Of a DNA stretch of 64,000 nt, positions 22,001 to 37,000 are shown in pieces (position 1 is the first letter of the stretch; each line of letters opens with the position of its first letter). A program made the translations under genes and the position numbers. The notes beneath the pieces were generated by a model. The model was not told the DNA's origin, searched no databases, and saw only the letters and a list, made by a program, of their open reading frames with translations. Origin of the DNA: Notospermus geniculatus (lineage: Eukaryota > Nemertea > Pilidiophora > Heteronemertea > Lineidae); the NCBI GenBank assembly GCA_002633025.1, contig NMRB01000275.1:348939-412938 (forward strand), read 5' to 3'.

Positions 22001-25000
22001 CACTAGGCCTCGTTGTCTAGTTCTTATGCACCTGCTAGGGTGGTTCTGATAACTGTGTCTTCATACAGAAGGAAAGAAATGGTTGGTAATGGTAGTTAGA
22101 GCCGCCTATTTTTTTGCACTTTCCATCTGTAACATTCACCGCCCTGAACCACCATGAAATGCCACTGCATTAAGCTGAATAGAGAACAGTGTAATGAGTC
22201 AAGGTAGTTTATGGCGGTATCAGCGTCTGGAGACATGGTGACTGTGGTGCTCCCAGAAGTATGGTGATTTTCATTTCGACAGAGTTGATGGGGATTTTTG
22301 TCAAAAAGTGGGCGTGGTCTTCTAGGCAACTCACGGCAGGGCGGTTTAGGGTGGCATGGGGTGGGGTCTATTGGGTTAAACCATAAAGGAATCAAACATA
22401 AAGGTTCAACTCACAAATTTAGCATTTTATAAATGTGGACAGTATCCCTTGAAACCTCGACAGGTTTGCATTCTGACTCTTCCACATGATAGGCAAGACC
22501 CTTCTGCATGTTTAGTGCGAATTTTGTTGAATTCTGACTAGTTGATCTTATGAAAAAAAAGGACTGAATTAATGAAAACCCCACGAACGAGTGAGTGGGT
22601 GTGAGTGCAGGGTCATCTGTGTACATTTGAATAGGCTAACGTACATTTGCACGTGGAACACTGATTGTGCTGAAAATAGCTCTGTTATCCTCAGAAATGG
22701 AATTCAAGACATCAAGTTGACAGATTCATGTACCCCGTCACCACAAAAAAATTTGAAGCTCCTGCCTATTACGTAAAGCCAAAATTCAGGCAGTGAGAGA
22801 CATCTGGTGGCAACAAATGAAGTGTATCCCTCAGTTACTTCATCGATCGTTCGCAGTTAAAACCTTTATGATTCCTTTATGGTTAAACTGACGACGTCTC
22901 TCTGTTGCAGGATGGTATTCGGAATCTTTTCCGAAAGGCAGGGAATATTACAAAAATGAACGTGCTGCCCCAAAGAGTTGGCAAAGATGACAAAATTGCG
23001 TAAGTAGCAGTTTTGATGTATCTGTTGTAAAAATGGCAGTCACATTGGATCCAATTTGGGATTAAACTGAGAGCTTATCTATGAGATTGTAAACCATGCT
23101 GTAAAAAGTCCCTGTCTATTACTGACCTTCCAAATCATAACTTGTTGTGCAGCATGGTCATTCCAGCACAAGTAATTTCAGTCTTTGTGATGAAATCATT
23201 GCTGCGGTCTGCAACCATTTTTGGTGGGGAGACTGTCACTTGTGCCTGGTCACAAATATGTCGTGCATGATTCTCGCACATGTGTTAGATATTATTTAAT
23301 AGCATTATCATTTCTTATCCAGCTTCGTCACATACAGCAAGCAAACAGAAATGGAAGAGGCAATCAGGAAGTACAATGATCATCGTATAGGAAACAGATT
23401 TAAGTTACGTGTTTCTGTTGCAATGACTAAGGAAGAAAAGGAAGCACGAAAGGCCAGCATAGCTGCTGTGATTGGCAAAGAGGAAGGTGATGCCGAAGAT
23501 GATGACGGCATTGACAGTGCAAAGGAAAACAAGGAACCTGAAAGTACTAATGTAGCCCCGAAGGAGAAAGAAGATAGTATTGTAGCTCCGCAGAAAAAGA
23601 ACTCCTTGTCCCGGTAAGCAAATCAAATGCTTTCTTGACCTGCTTGTCGAATTTTTTAGAACCTAACCTCCAGTATATGTACTCAGTTTTTCACTCTGTT
23701 TCGTGACGAGTTATCTTTATTCAGCATCTTGAAATTCTGCTTCTTCTCTGTATTTGCCTGAGTGGAGCTTATGTAGGTGGATGACTTTGCTAACTGTAGC
23801 ACGCACTGCCGATACTGTCGCAGTGTGTGCTACAGTCAGGACTGCTGACTGTAGCATGCACTGCAGATATTGTCAGTCTAATCCATAGAAAAATTTCCTG
23901 GATGAAGTTAAATGTCTTGGAACCTCATTACACCGTCCCTGTCAGATGTGTGACCAACACAAAAGAGGCATGTCTACCATTGGAATGACACCAAGTGAAA
24001 AATCTTACTGGGTTTGTCCCCGTCCCCCCAGTCTTCACTGTTCACATCTCTGCATGTTGCTTCATCGTTCCGGAAACATTTGCCTGTTTCAGAAATAATC
24101 CACCTCAAACTAAAGGAACAGGTCGAGGAAGAATCATTGGAAAATACATCCGAAATCGCCCCTCACCATCATGGTATGAAGCTGCTCCCACCAATTTTGC
24201 TTCCTGCATGTCTGGCACAATGACTGGCATTGTGAGGTGAGGGTTCCCTTACCGCACTTGTCATACCATGTCATCTTCAGATCAAGTTATGTTTACGCTT
24301 GCTGTAAAAAATTGCTTTTCTGAAAGCCTTGTTTGTGTTCATTGCTTGCAGCTTGAAATGTCAGCTTTATATGTACATTGTATCAGAATTTCACCTTTCG
24401 TTCATTGTGGAGAACGGCAATATATACTACATGCCTTTATACTATGTGCTATTGTGTTGTAAGGCTGTTAACCCTTTCCTTGATTGCGACTTGCTGCTAC
24501 TTTTGCTAGATAGGGTCTCATCTGGCAAAATACATTACATGTCGACACACTACACCAGATTTTGCTGATAATAATTGTGAAGGGAGCCTCTGAGACTCTA
24601 TGTTATTTTTACACCAAATTACATGTATCTCCATGTATTGAAGTGAAGATGCTCAGTTTTAATCAGGTACTGGGATTGATTTTAAGTGGTTCCTTTGCTT
24701 TTCAGTGGACCTCAACATGCTCCACATATGATGATGCCTATGAGCTTTGACGGATATGGCATGGGGCCAGGTGAGTATTTTACATGGCTATACATGGCTT
24801 CCAGGACACAACTTCAGCAAAACCCGCCACTGCTGCCGTCGGCATCATGACACATAAAGTCAGACAAGATGCACTGCTGCGGTCCTATGTATGCAAAGTA
24901 GGGGGCAAAGTGCACCACCCAAACGAACGATGGTTGAATGAATGCCCTGGAAACCATGAATTCTGTGTGTTCAGTGTTGGTGTTCTGATCACTTCTGTAG

Positions 25001-28000
25001 TTGATGTTGTCAGCTCTGTCGGGGTTGGAGATTTGTACCATGGACTTTGGTCTGTGACTACAACATGGTTCACAGGTTATCCCACATTCTGATCCCATTG
25101 TATGTACATGTACAAGATTATACATCAGTTTGCTCAGATTATTTTAGATAGTCATGTGGGAGCACGTGCTTTTCAGATATGGTTTGCCTACTTGTGAACA
25201 ACTTGTCTTATAAAATGATGCATTTTAGTGGTATAATTTAGGTGTGACTTTTCTTATCAACTCATTGGCATAAAACATTTTTCAGGATACAGTGGGATGC
25301 CAAGCATGAATGCTCCGTTTGGGATGCAGCAAGAAAGGTTCACGTCTCCATTTCTGGAGAAAGCTGTAGCTTTAGTTAATACACCAAGCATGAATGTTCA
25401 GTTCGGCGCGAAGCAGTCATCATCAATGCTAGACAAAGCTCTTGCTGCAGTCACAACATCCAAGTCGGAGGAAAAAGTAGCACCCATTCCACGGCAGAAA
25501 AGCCCCTGTATTGTATGTGGTACACAGAGTAAGTCCAGTCGGTTGCTTATTTTGTATGTTCCAAGGACATCTTCGGAGCTCCTTATTTCTGTGAGCAAAT
25601 TTGTTTAGATGCAAGATTTGTTGATCAGTCGAGAGAACCATTGAGGTTTTGTCCATTAGAAGGCTCTCAATAGGGCCAAAATAGCAAAGAACAAGGGCCT
25701 ACTTTAGGGGAAAGGAAAAAGAAGAGGTATGCCTGAGGAAGGTATGCACAAGTGGGCAACAGCAAAGACAAGCCACCACCATCTCAGGGCTGTCTAGCAC
25801 CAGAAGTAACCCACCGATTCTTATTCCTTACTTTTGACGAGCCCTCTTGGGGCCTAATAGAAATCTTAGAAAGTACATAAAATGCACTTTTCATGAAGTG
25901 TCTACAGTCTTCTTATCATTTGATGTAGTTTGGCATGCTGGCTTCCCTTCTGCCATCTCTCGGAGCATGGAATCCTTTAGTAATCATTTCTGTCATATTT
26001 CAGCCTCAAAGAAATGCACTAAGTGCAAAACGCATTACTGCAGTACAGAATGTCAGACTGCTGACTGGGGAAAGCATAAAGAGATGTGCAGCAAATACGT
26101 GTAAGTATCACAACAGAGTTAGCATGTGATAGGCAGGGAAGGAATATTTGTAGTTTTAAAAACACTAACACATCAATACCTGTGTGCAGGTTGAAATGTG
26201 TATGCACAGTTGCTGAATCAAACACTACCCATATACACATAGGGTAAAAACGGTTGACATGGTTGGGGTGGCAGAAAATGACAGCATAACAGCGATGGTG
26301 GTGCTGATAATTAGCCTGATTATTAGCCATTGGGGTATAAGTGCCGGGGTGGTAATATCCACGAAGCGGTTGGAAAAGTTTCTGTGGTTAGAAGAGATAG
26401 TACGCTCTCCCAATTGCCGGGGGTCAGAGGCCTGCCTTCTCTGGACCCGGAAGATGCTGGAGGAAGGGCAAAGTGGCGGAGTAGGATACGGATGCACGCG
26501 CCAACCTGTGAAACAAAAGAAAACAAAATATGGTGGTTATAGACACTCCGTAGGAGGTGGAAAGGATGGCATATTTTGGAGGAGAAACAACCGCGATCGT
26601 TTGCAGCCATAACAACACAGTCCTTTGCAGATATGTAGGCCAAGTCATGTATATCACCTGATGAGATAGTCAAACATTATTGATTTTGATAGCAATAACT
26701 TACCACAGTTGAGTGTACTTCATTGCTGCACACCCCGGCCTGAGCAAATGAGACAATCCGTGACGTCACTGGGGATTCCCTGTTTGTGAAAGCCCAAATC
26801 TATTCAACATTGAGAAACTTTCTTGGGAATCCTGTGGGAAACCCCGAACACTCTATAAATAGATTGCTGTGGTGAACGAAAGAATTCCACTTCAAAATCA
26901 TACTTAAAGGACCACAGTATTGCTTCCCAATCCTGCGTTACACCTACCCGCGTTAAGGGGAGACCTCTATTAACGACTTGGTAAACTACCGCATGCAACT
27001 AGTCTCGCGCAGCCAGCCGTTTCGTTCCGCAGTACTGCTACACAAACTCGTTCGATCCCCAGCGGCTGGGTGACCGAGACTGTAATCATACATTCTCCAA
27101 CACTGGGGCGAAAGGCTTAACTACAGTATTGGAGCATGGTGCCGGTGGCGCCGGCTGTCGACAGAAAGATGCAATACAGTGGTCCTTTAACTGCATTTGT
27201 TCCAGTTCGTATGGGGAGGTTTCAGCTGTGGGCACATGGTTGACATTTTGGTGAAGTTTGATGAGCACAGGTGCAGCAGTTGTTGACATTCGAACGAAAG
27301 TCTATTCTTTTAATAGTATAGAAGATAGAAGAAGATAGAAGATGATAGATGATGATGATTTCAAGTCATTTTTCTCAGTTTTCAATTCTTAATGTTTTGA
27401 TTCTCCCAGTGGGTGTTCGGCTTATCCAAAACATTCCTTTTTTCCAGTGAAAACAATCAATTCGAGGTTCAAATGAACGCAGAGATGTTACTCAATACGG
27501 TCAGTCGATAGTTCACTTTGTTTGATCAAAATGTTGCTTGGTTTTATATATATGCGAAATGTAAACATTGAAATGAACAAATCCAAGCATTTATTCTTAG
27601 TGGACATGTTTTCATGTGAGGATTGCTGTGCCAGTTATACCCCCATCACACTGAGCTAGTTCTCAGTACGTTCTTGAAAGTTTTGTCGAACGGGCTCAAA
27701 CTGTGTGCGAACGGAGTGGACGCAGTGACAACTTTTTACAGTCATTTTACGAACTTCATGGACGGGAAGCGTGCTCCAGAACATCGATGCATTATTTTGC
27801 CAAGGGTTACACGTTCTAGCCCGTTTTACGATTTTTTTAGGACGGGCAGGACGTTTTGAGAACTACTTCAGTGTGACAGGCCCTTTACTAACCCCTAGAT
27901 GATATCACTTACCATATTTACTTGACATGGTCTGTTCTCACTGATTTTCAGATCCAGAAGAGAATGTTGGATGACGCGTCCAGTTCCAGCGACGTCAGTC

Positions 28001-31000
28001 AACACTTGAAGAGGGTAAGTAATCGCTAAAGTTTAAATCACCATTAAACATGATGAATACACAAACAGAATTGAGCACAGTTGAGGAAGTCACCTCAATA
28101 AAGACTTGTTTATGGGAACTTACTAGTCTTGTTGCATTGTCCTCTGTTTAAGATGACCTGCTGGCAGTTTTAATTAATATGTGTAATGTTAGGAAGTTGT
28201 CTTTCAGAAATTTTGCAAATTTTCGACCCCAGTCGGGGTCTTCTTCAGACTGACACTTTCAAGTCCAGCTGCCAGAAGCTACTATACTTCCAGCAGCTTG
28301 ACTTGAAAGTCCCAGCCTGAAGAAGACCCCAGTTGAGGTCGAAAATTTGCAGCATTTCTGGAGGGACGACTTAGGTTATCACCTTTGCCTTTTGTGCTCT
28401 AGTTTTGGATTGTAATGTTAGGAATGCACTTAAAATTGATAGTAAATGTAGTTTTCAGAAGTAATTATTTCTTTCTTTCATGTTGTACCATATCTTACAT
28501 TAATGTCAGTTCACATTTTTTTGCTGCATCAGATTGTTCCCGACATTCTCCATGAAGAGGTAGTTAACTCTATTTACTCTTTGGTGAGGTAACAGTGTGT
28601 TGTATATTTAGTGTAGGTTTTCCTTGTTCAAACCGTGGGTGCATTGGCAGTGCTGCCTCAGTTCTTACATCTTCAGTGACCTTATATGTACCTTATTTTC
28701 TCTCTCCATTGTGAATATAATGGACCCATTATAACTAAAATTGGAATTGGTTGAATTGCTAACACGTGACTTAACAAGAAAATGGGTCCAAACAGAATGA
28801 CTATGACCAACATGCAAAATTTCTTTAATACCAGTGTAATTATCTAAAGTATTGACTCCTCAACTGTGTGCCTGGTGAAGTAAAGATCTCAACTGACAAG
28901 TGGACAGTTAGGGAATGTCCCTGTGATTACAAATACAATGAACGGCTTCCCCCCCAAAACCCATGAGATTGACCAGGGAAGCAGCTTGTGGAGTGTCGCA
29001 TTTGCTTTCTGAATGGTATTGGCAGCCCTGTTACTGCCCCATCCCACCCCATCCCACAGCTCTGGATTGCACGTATATGCAAAAAAATGGCATTTGATAA
29101 AAATACACGCATACTGCTGCCATATTTTGATGTCTGACCAGGGAAAGAATGAAAGTCCTCACATGTTCACAGATCTTTTCTTTGTCATTCTCCACAGTCT
29201 CCGTGTGGCAAGCTTCTTGGGCTGTATTCAAAAAAGGTGATCAGCGTGCGATTAAGACTTTAAGTTATTATACGTGTGTAACTTTACGAAATGCACACAT
29301 TTCCACCATACATTTGATGAAGTTACATGCGTCTAAGTCTTAAACACCCTTTTTGAATACGGCCCCCTGTGTTTGCATGCATTGTATGCGTCTACTGCAC
29401 TGCACTGTGACATGCTTAAGTAATTATCGTTAGAAGTAATTACCGTTAGATGTACTTTATGTATGTTTAACTTAGTGCTCTGCATTATCACTGTTCCACG
29501 CTGAGTGANAACATGAATTTTAATTTTCATAAATTTATCTTGCCTTATAACTGAAAACACTTCACATTATAATTTTCAACAGTGCTGTCTGAACCTCCTA
29601 GATTTTTTGCTGATCTGAAAGAGTTGCAATATCAAAGATGAAAATAAAAATTTGATTTTGTAATATCCGTTCTCTACTGGAGAATTGCCCACCTAACATG
29701 CCTAACTTGATTAGTTTATGATCTTATTCTTCCATGGCTGATGGGGTCTTTTTCTGCTTGGTCCCCTACCTTGCTGTGTAATGTGTGCTTTGTATAACAC
29801 CAATGCAATCCGGCCTAGTGATTTACCATAGCACGAGTACGGGGTACTCGACCATTACTGTGGTCTGAACTAGTTTGCTTTTGACTGTATAATTTTACTG
29901 ACATATCGAGAGGCCAGATGTGTTTGCCTTGAAAATGGCTAATATTCATAAAAGGTAGCAAGTGCTTTTACTTCAAGATTTGCAGTACATTTACATTGGA
30001 CCTCGCTGTGCATATCTTAAGTAAAAGCATTTGCTAACTTTTATGAATACCAGCCATTATCTTTCCTTTTCATGCCTTGAAAATATCTTTCTAACAATGC
30101 ATCATACTAATTAGATGAAATTAAAGTGGATATTGAAAAATGTTTGATGAGTCACATGAGATAGTGTCTTCTTGTTCATATTAACTGGTAATGCTACCCT
30201 TATGTATGATATATTATCGTACATGTAAGTGAGGTCCTGTATACCCTTATGTGTGATATACTAGTATCCTACATGCAAAAGTAAATTTCTACAGAAACTG
30301 TGGTATATCGTAGCAGCTTTAACTTGGTCTGTTACAGTACGCTGCTTATTGTAGTTAGTTTTTGTTCGTAGGTGGCGCAGTTGTCACGTGGCATAACTGT
30401 TGGAGCTCAAGTGACTATATGGCCTAGTGATTGCACGCGGCGTCAGATGGCATTGTTGTTTCAGTGCAATGAGTTTGACAATTTTCCTTGGATTTCTATG
30501 TGCAATTATAGAAAAATAAACGAATTATAAGCATGATTCCATATCTGTGTCAAAAATCTGAAAATTGGTAAAAATCCGTGGTACAGAGCATGCCATTGGT
30601 CTTGGTAGCGATGGGGTTAAGGAACCTTTCTAAAGTTTGCAAGAAAACTATGCACTTAGCAATCTTCTTCTTCTTACTTCAGATCAGGCGTGTCAACCTG
30701 AATGACTTCCCAATTCAGAAGCTGGGCAGTGAAGGGGAAACGGAGTTTGTCCCTGTGACTATCTTGTGTGTGATACAGCCCAGGGAGTTTTATGTAAAAT
30801 TTGAAAATAGCAGCAATTGGGCAAATTTTAAGACAATGATTCGATCATTGGAACAGGTGGGTGTGATGTACTACGTGTTGATAGCATGACAAATTGTTGT
30901 CCTTTGGCTTTCATCCTCTCTCTTTCCGATGGACATCATTTGAAAGATCCTACAGTTCTGTTGTCCTTGCCAAAAGCATTGTACATGTAAATATGTATCT

Positions 31001-34000
31001 GGTATCTTCTGAACAGCAGGCCTTTCCGTTTGACGGGCGCAAAAATGTGCATGTGCCTCACAAACAATAGAAATTCTATTGTTGGCGAGTCGCATGCACA
31101 TTTTAGCGCCCGTCAGATGGAAAGGCCTGGAACAGATGAGCTACCGTACATGTAAGCAAAAATTTAAAGTGACATGATACACTTTTATCTAGGTCTATGC
31201 CAGGTCCAATCCATCCGGCTATGTCCCAAAGGAGGACGAAATAGTTGTGGTAGACGAGGATGGCGTTTGGAAAAGAGGCGCTGTGTTCGAGATAAGTGAC
31301 AATAAGGTGTACCTCATACATCTGATCGACGAGGGCAAAAAGATATCAGTGCCATTGGAAAAGTTACGCAGAGTGAATGAAGAGTTCACAAAACTCCCTT
31401 GTCAGGTAAGTCGCTTTGGTTCAAATTGTTACTTGATGTCTGGCGTTACAAAGAATAGTGCTCCTAGAGGCAGATCTGGTGCATGTTTGCTGCATAAATA
31501 AGGTATAACTGTGAAGGCAATTGCGTACAAGTCAAGTTATCAAGTTACCGGGGTATGTTATTTTCAGGCTATATGTTGCTGCCTCAGTGACATACAACCT
31601 AACGAGGGAAACTTCTTCGGTCCGGAAGTGTGTTGCTTTGTTACCGACTGGTGTGAAGATCATAAAGATAAAATTGAATGCCGTGTGTCAGGAACATTTA
31701 GGAACAAGTAAGTACAATTAAATACATGTATGAGTGGCTTTGCTGTGTGTTGTGATACTTTCATCCTGCAAGTAATGATAATAGCATTGTGAAAATCACC
31801 TCCAACATTGCTTTATCCAGTTATTGCGGTGGCATTCATCTCAAATCGCTGGTTGTCTGTGTGAACCCCCTTGAAGTATCCTCTGGTTGAACATGCTTAT
31901 AACCAGACTAATATAAAACGAACACCTTTTCATGTTTTATTTTAAACCCTTTCCCTGCATCTACTGACAGCTGTTATGTAAACCTAGTCTGCCAGTTATC
32001 CTTGGAAATACCAACTTAGCCATGCATATCTTGTTTACATGGTACTGTTGGGTGCTTACTCTCAGTAATAGCAATGTTTATGAGGAGCTGTGCTCAGCAT
32101 ACGACTGGGTGGTTGTTTCATTTGTCACATGCTGGGAAATGGTCAGTGTGCAATACCATGACAAAAAATTATTCACATTCTGTTTTTCGCATGATAGGTA
32201 TTTATGGTGAGTGATATAAAGTTATGGGGAATGTTAGAATCATTTCAAGGTGTAATATTTTGTAAGAAATATTGCATGAAAATGTACATTCTAAATCAAG
32301 TGGCATGAATGATCCTTCTTATGTCGAAATAATTCTGATAGTCATAATAAGCAAACAGCATGATATGTATTATTGCTAAGTCTTATGAGCTCACATACCG
32401 TATACGCAAATATTTTTGCGGGATAATATTTCACGAATTGAACATTTTTTTTCTGTTTCGCGCGGATTAATGTTCGCGTTAAGGGCAGGGAAGGGAACTG
32501 ACTGATTGTTGGGGGAAACATTTATGCAGGTATTAATATTCGCGGCGAAATTTTCGCGAGGATTTTACATGCAAAAATATTTCCTGGTGTTCAGCCAAGC
32601 AGCCGGATTCTAACATCGCCTACATTGTATGTTCCTTTGTTTCTGAGCCTCTGGTTCTAGCATGCTTTGTTAATATGCCACCGCCAAAATTTTATGCCCC
32701 ATGCCAAAATTTTGGCAGGGACATTGGGCCGTATTCTAGAAGCCTCCTTAAGTCTGATGTTTACCGGTACTTCTGCATTCAAGATGTTTCAGTCTGAATA
32801 TATATGCACCATCACAACCATTTTCGCTTTGGTTACAACTGTCTTGAGAAGGTTCCTTTTGATTGGGACCTCGCCACTCATCCAAATCCAATATGGCCAC
32901 CACAGCCACCATCTTGATTTTAATTTCTAGAGAACTTTCAGGCAGGGCATATGCCCTGACTTGCATTGCTTTAGCCTCATGTTAGTTCATCAACCTCTTG
33001 CTTTTAATGCAGCTCATTCACTTCTGGGATCTATACTAGAAAGTGCGGGGTCGAAAATTTGCAACATTTGGAGACAACTTTTGCGTATCGTATCATTTTA
33101 ATTTGTGTGTCGTTCTTTGTGCTCTATGTTGGATATCTCTTGCTTTTAAAAATACTGTTACTGTCAATTTTGTTGATGAGATATTCCTTGGTACCTTATT
33201 CAAGGAATTATTGTCACTACAGTGCTGATCTACTGTTATCATACTCGGAGTCCTTTGTCATTGGTGAAATAAAACCCACGTAGCTTGGGATGTCAGGACA
33301 GGTATTCATAAAAATTCTCATCTGAAGACCTCTTAAGTCTAGTGTAGTCCACTAAGCTAGGTGAGGTGCTTAAGTTACGACTGCCTTGGAGGTGTCGCAA
33401 ATAAAAGGGTGATTATGAGTGGTCCACACAACTTAAAAGGAGTATATTGAATTCCACTTGTTTGTACCAATGTACTTAAGAGTGTATATCTTCGGTCTGC
33501 TGTGACTTAAGTAGTTTTATGAATACCGGTCCTGGTATGTGTAATCCGTTGAATAAGTTTCCTCATTTTGTGTATCCTTGCAGGAAAGCAGTTTTCCTGA
33601 GATCAGGGAATGAAGTGCTGAACAATGTTCTCATCAACAAGAAGCTAGTCGCACAACGCCGTTCAAAAGCTATGGCTGCGAGGGAGGCCGCGAGTAACCG
33701 CGCCAACCGGTCTCCAAGGAAACAACCCGACATGCCTCTGAAAGAAGCAAAACCCAAGAATGATTTTGGAAAATCACCAAACCAAAGAAAACCGGATAAG
33801 CCAATAAAGTAAGTCTGAGAAAAAGGAGTAAGTTATTGAATAATTTTGGCTTGTAACTTCCTTTGCCATTATTTCTTCTGCATTTACTCTGATCTTGTAT
33901 TGGGCCATTTGAGCATTTTTGCATATCACCATGGTTACAGGCCATTAATGTTGATTACGTGTTCAAATCCCGTTCTTATTTATTCCATGTAGAAGTCCCA

Positions 34001-37000
34001 AAGCACAGTCCAACAAGTCGTCACCCAATTCTAGCAAGGTGGTAGTGAGATCGATGGAAACTCTCTATGGAGTTGGAACCAAGCTGATGGCTATTCCAAT
34101 CGTGTGCAAAAGCGCCAGCAACTTCTGGGTGCAAGTCTGCTGCAACGGGAAAGTCAAAGAATACACTGAGATGTTCAAGAACATAAATAAGATGTATCAG
34201 AACAGCGGCAAGAATACATCATTCAGGTAAGATAGATAATGGATTCTATCAACAACAATGGCAGCACGGCATCATATCCTTAGATTTGCACAGTTCTCAA
34301 TGAAATCAGAAGTGGACATCACCGCACAACAGCAGCACTGGGTGACAGACGTTGGTTTGTGTTCATATGCCATGTCTTCTTCTTTTCAGACCAGAAATCG
34401 GTGACTTCTGTGTTGCACCGTACGAGGGCGAATATTGTCGTGCCTACGTACTGGACAAGCGGCAGGACAAGTTCCGTGTACGTTTTATCGACTACGGGAA
34501 TGTCCATATCGTCACACTCGCTGATGTTAAACCATTGGAGAGCCAGTTTGCTCAGCTGTACTCTGTTGGCGTCAACTGTGCTCTTTACGGCATCGAAGAA
34601 GTTCAGACAGAACCTTGGTCTCAGTTCTCCATCAAAGTTTTCCAAGAATTCGCTAAAGATGACCCGCAGTGGGAGCTAAAGGTCATGAGAAAGGTGAATA
34701 TTTTGGAAGTGGAAGTCCGCCACGAAGGGAGGTCTATAAATGAAGAATTTGTGAAGAGATGCAAAGCTGGGCCGTCATCGTCACCTTTTGATTTTGAACC
34801 GAAGAAGTCGCCCCAGAGGAAGAGTCCCCCGAAGAAGGATTCTCAGTCTGTTGTATCCACCACTGCTGAGAAATCACTGCCAGTGGCCAAGGTGAAGCCT
34901 GCAGATGAATCAGCCAAACCCCAGAAGCTGATGATTCCAGTACGAAGAATGCCAGTTGGGGAGACATTCAGTGCAGTGCCAGTGGTGGTTGTCAGTCCAG
35001 AGGAGATATACATCCAGCCGGTGGAAGCAGGACCTGAGTTTGTTACACTTTGTCAAGGGCTTGAAGGTTACTACAGGGAGCATACTACCCCAATTTGGTA
35101 AGTTTACAATACCTTATTTGTAAAAACGCTCCACCAAATGCACGCACTTATCACGATAGAGGAATGGGTTAGGCTAACAGCCTTTATATGCCACAATAGC
35201 TGAAACGTGCCATCTCCGCAGGTTGACAATAGTAGTGGACAGCAATGATAATAGTTGAGTAAACTGATGATCCTTATGACAAGCACCTACTTTTGCTAGA
35301 GCGGGTCTCATATATTTGAACAAAAACTGGTGTGGTTTAGGTAAAGTGAAATGATGAAGTGTTGGTCATCTCATAACAGCACGACGTTTTCTTTCTTTCC
35401 AGTGCCGAAGATGGAGATCTGGTCGTTGCTCCTTTCACGGGACAGTTCTGTCGAGGAAGAGTTGAAAGCGTGACGGCAGATCGAGTTGTGGTTTATTTCA
35501 TCGACTATGGGAACAAAGACCCCGTAGCCAGCAATGAGATTTTCCCAATGCAGCCTCAGTTTGCAGAATGTCGATCGATTGCTCTCTGTTGTCGCTTGGC
35601 TGGATCTCCCAATGGCTGGAGCACAGATAGTGATGCAGTTGTGAAGATCAAGGAGCTGTTACCTGAGGCAGTTGCAGATGCGAATATCCTCGAATATGAT
35701 GGCGATGTTGCCGTTGTCGATTTTCCAATGGAATCAACAACAGTTGTGAACATCATGAAAGAATTGGGGTTTGCTAAAGCTGCCAAGAAACCAGCTGACA
35801 TCCCGGCTAGTGTTGTTGCCGAATCCCAGAGGCCAACGATTCCAATACGTAGAATGCCAACTGGGGAGATGTTTGAAGCCGTGCCAGTAGTTGTTGTCAG
35901 CCCAGAGGAATTTTACATTCAACCCAAAGAGGCAGGGCTTGAGTTTGGAGAACTTTGTCAAGGACTTCAGGCTTACTATGAGGAGCATACAACCCCAGTT
36001 CGGTAAGTTTGCAAACACTTTATATCATTGTTTGAAGAGTAATGGGGACGATAGCTGACTTTTTCAATAGATGTCACTAGTGGCTAAAACTATTGAAATG
36101 AAACTGACATCCGGGTCCTGATCAATTTCCAATACAAAAGGTGTCCATTGTATTAGGACAGTGTTTCAGTGTGTTGCCTGTATCGAGCTAGGATGGTCTG
36201 GATCCACAATGTGAAATGCTGAACTATTTGTAGTCTCAGAACTGTTAGTTGTGGAGATTTTTATCTTTCTTTTTCATCGCCTGATTGTACTTGCACAATG
36301 CTGTAGAAAAGTAAGTGGCTATTATGCAAGAGGACCACGTGAGAGTATGTGCTTCCATGATTGACCTGCAGTGGTCCACCACTTTGTCATGAATGAACTA
36401 CAGAAATAACATTGAGGTTGTCCACTCTTGTAGTACTCATTACAAGTGCAACGCTTTCTTTCCAGTGCAAAAGATGGAGATCTGGTTGTTGCTGTTTATG
36501 CAGGTGAATTCTGTCGAGGAAGAGTTGAAAGCGTGACGGCAGATCAAGTTGTGGTTTATTTCATCGACTATGGAAACAAAGACCCCGTAGCCAGCAATGA
36601 GGTTTTCCCAATGCAGCGTCAGTTTGCAGAATGTCGATCGATTGCTCTCTGTTGTCGCTTGGCTGGATCTCCCAATGGCTGGAGCACAGATAGTTATGCA
36701 GTTGCGAAGATCAAGGAGCTGTTACCTCAGGAACTTGTGCCTGTGTCTATCCTCGAATATGATGGTGATGTCGCTGTTGTTGATTTCCCACTTGGGTCGA
36801 CGACAGTCGTCAACTTCATGAAAGAAGCAGGGTTTGCTAAAGCTGCATCAAAACCAGCGGATGTTCCAACCAGGAGTCTTGACCTAGTAGGACGTCAGAG
36901 AATTCTGAGACAGGTAGCTTCGTCACTTGCTGTGGGAGAGGAGTATTACGTCTTGATCTCTCATTCTGTGAGCCCTTCTGAAATCTATGGCCAGGTGATT

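Larger units (their letters stand above)
20348..22216. repeat. Duplicated block, copy B
   Basis: Second copy of 19420-20242, with insertions at 20451-20799 and 21363-21984 and a short local triplication of CCCCTGCCTATCCTCAATAT near 21180-21260. It continues without a break into the rest of the gene. Confidence 0.9.

Noticed and set aside
26259-26612. 117-residue open frame in the intron after exon 9
   Set aside because: Overlaps minus-strand frames of the same length, no recognised domain, no intron-exon consistency with the Tudor gene.
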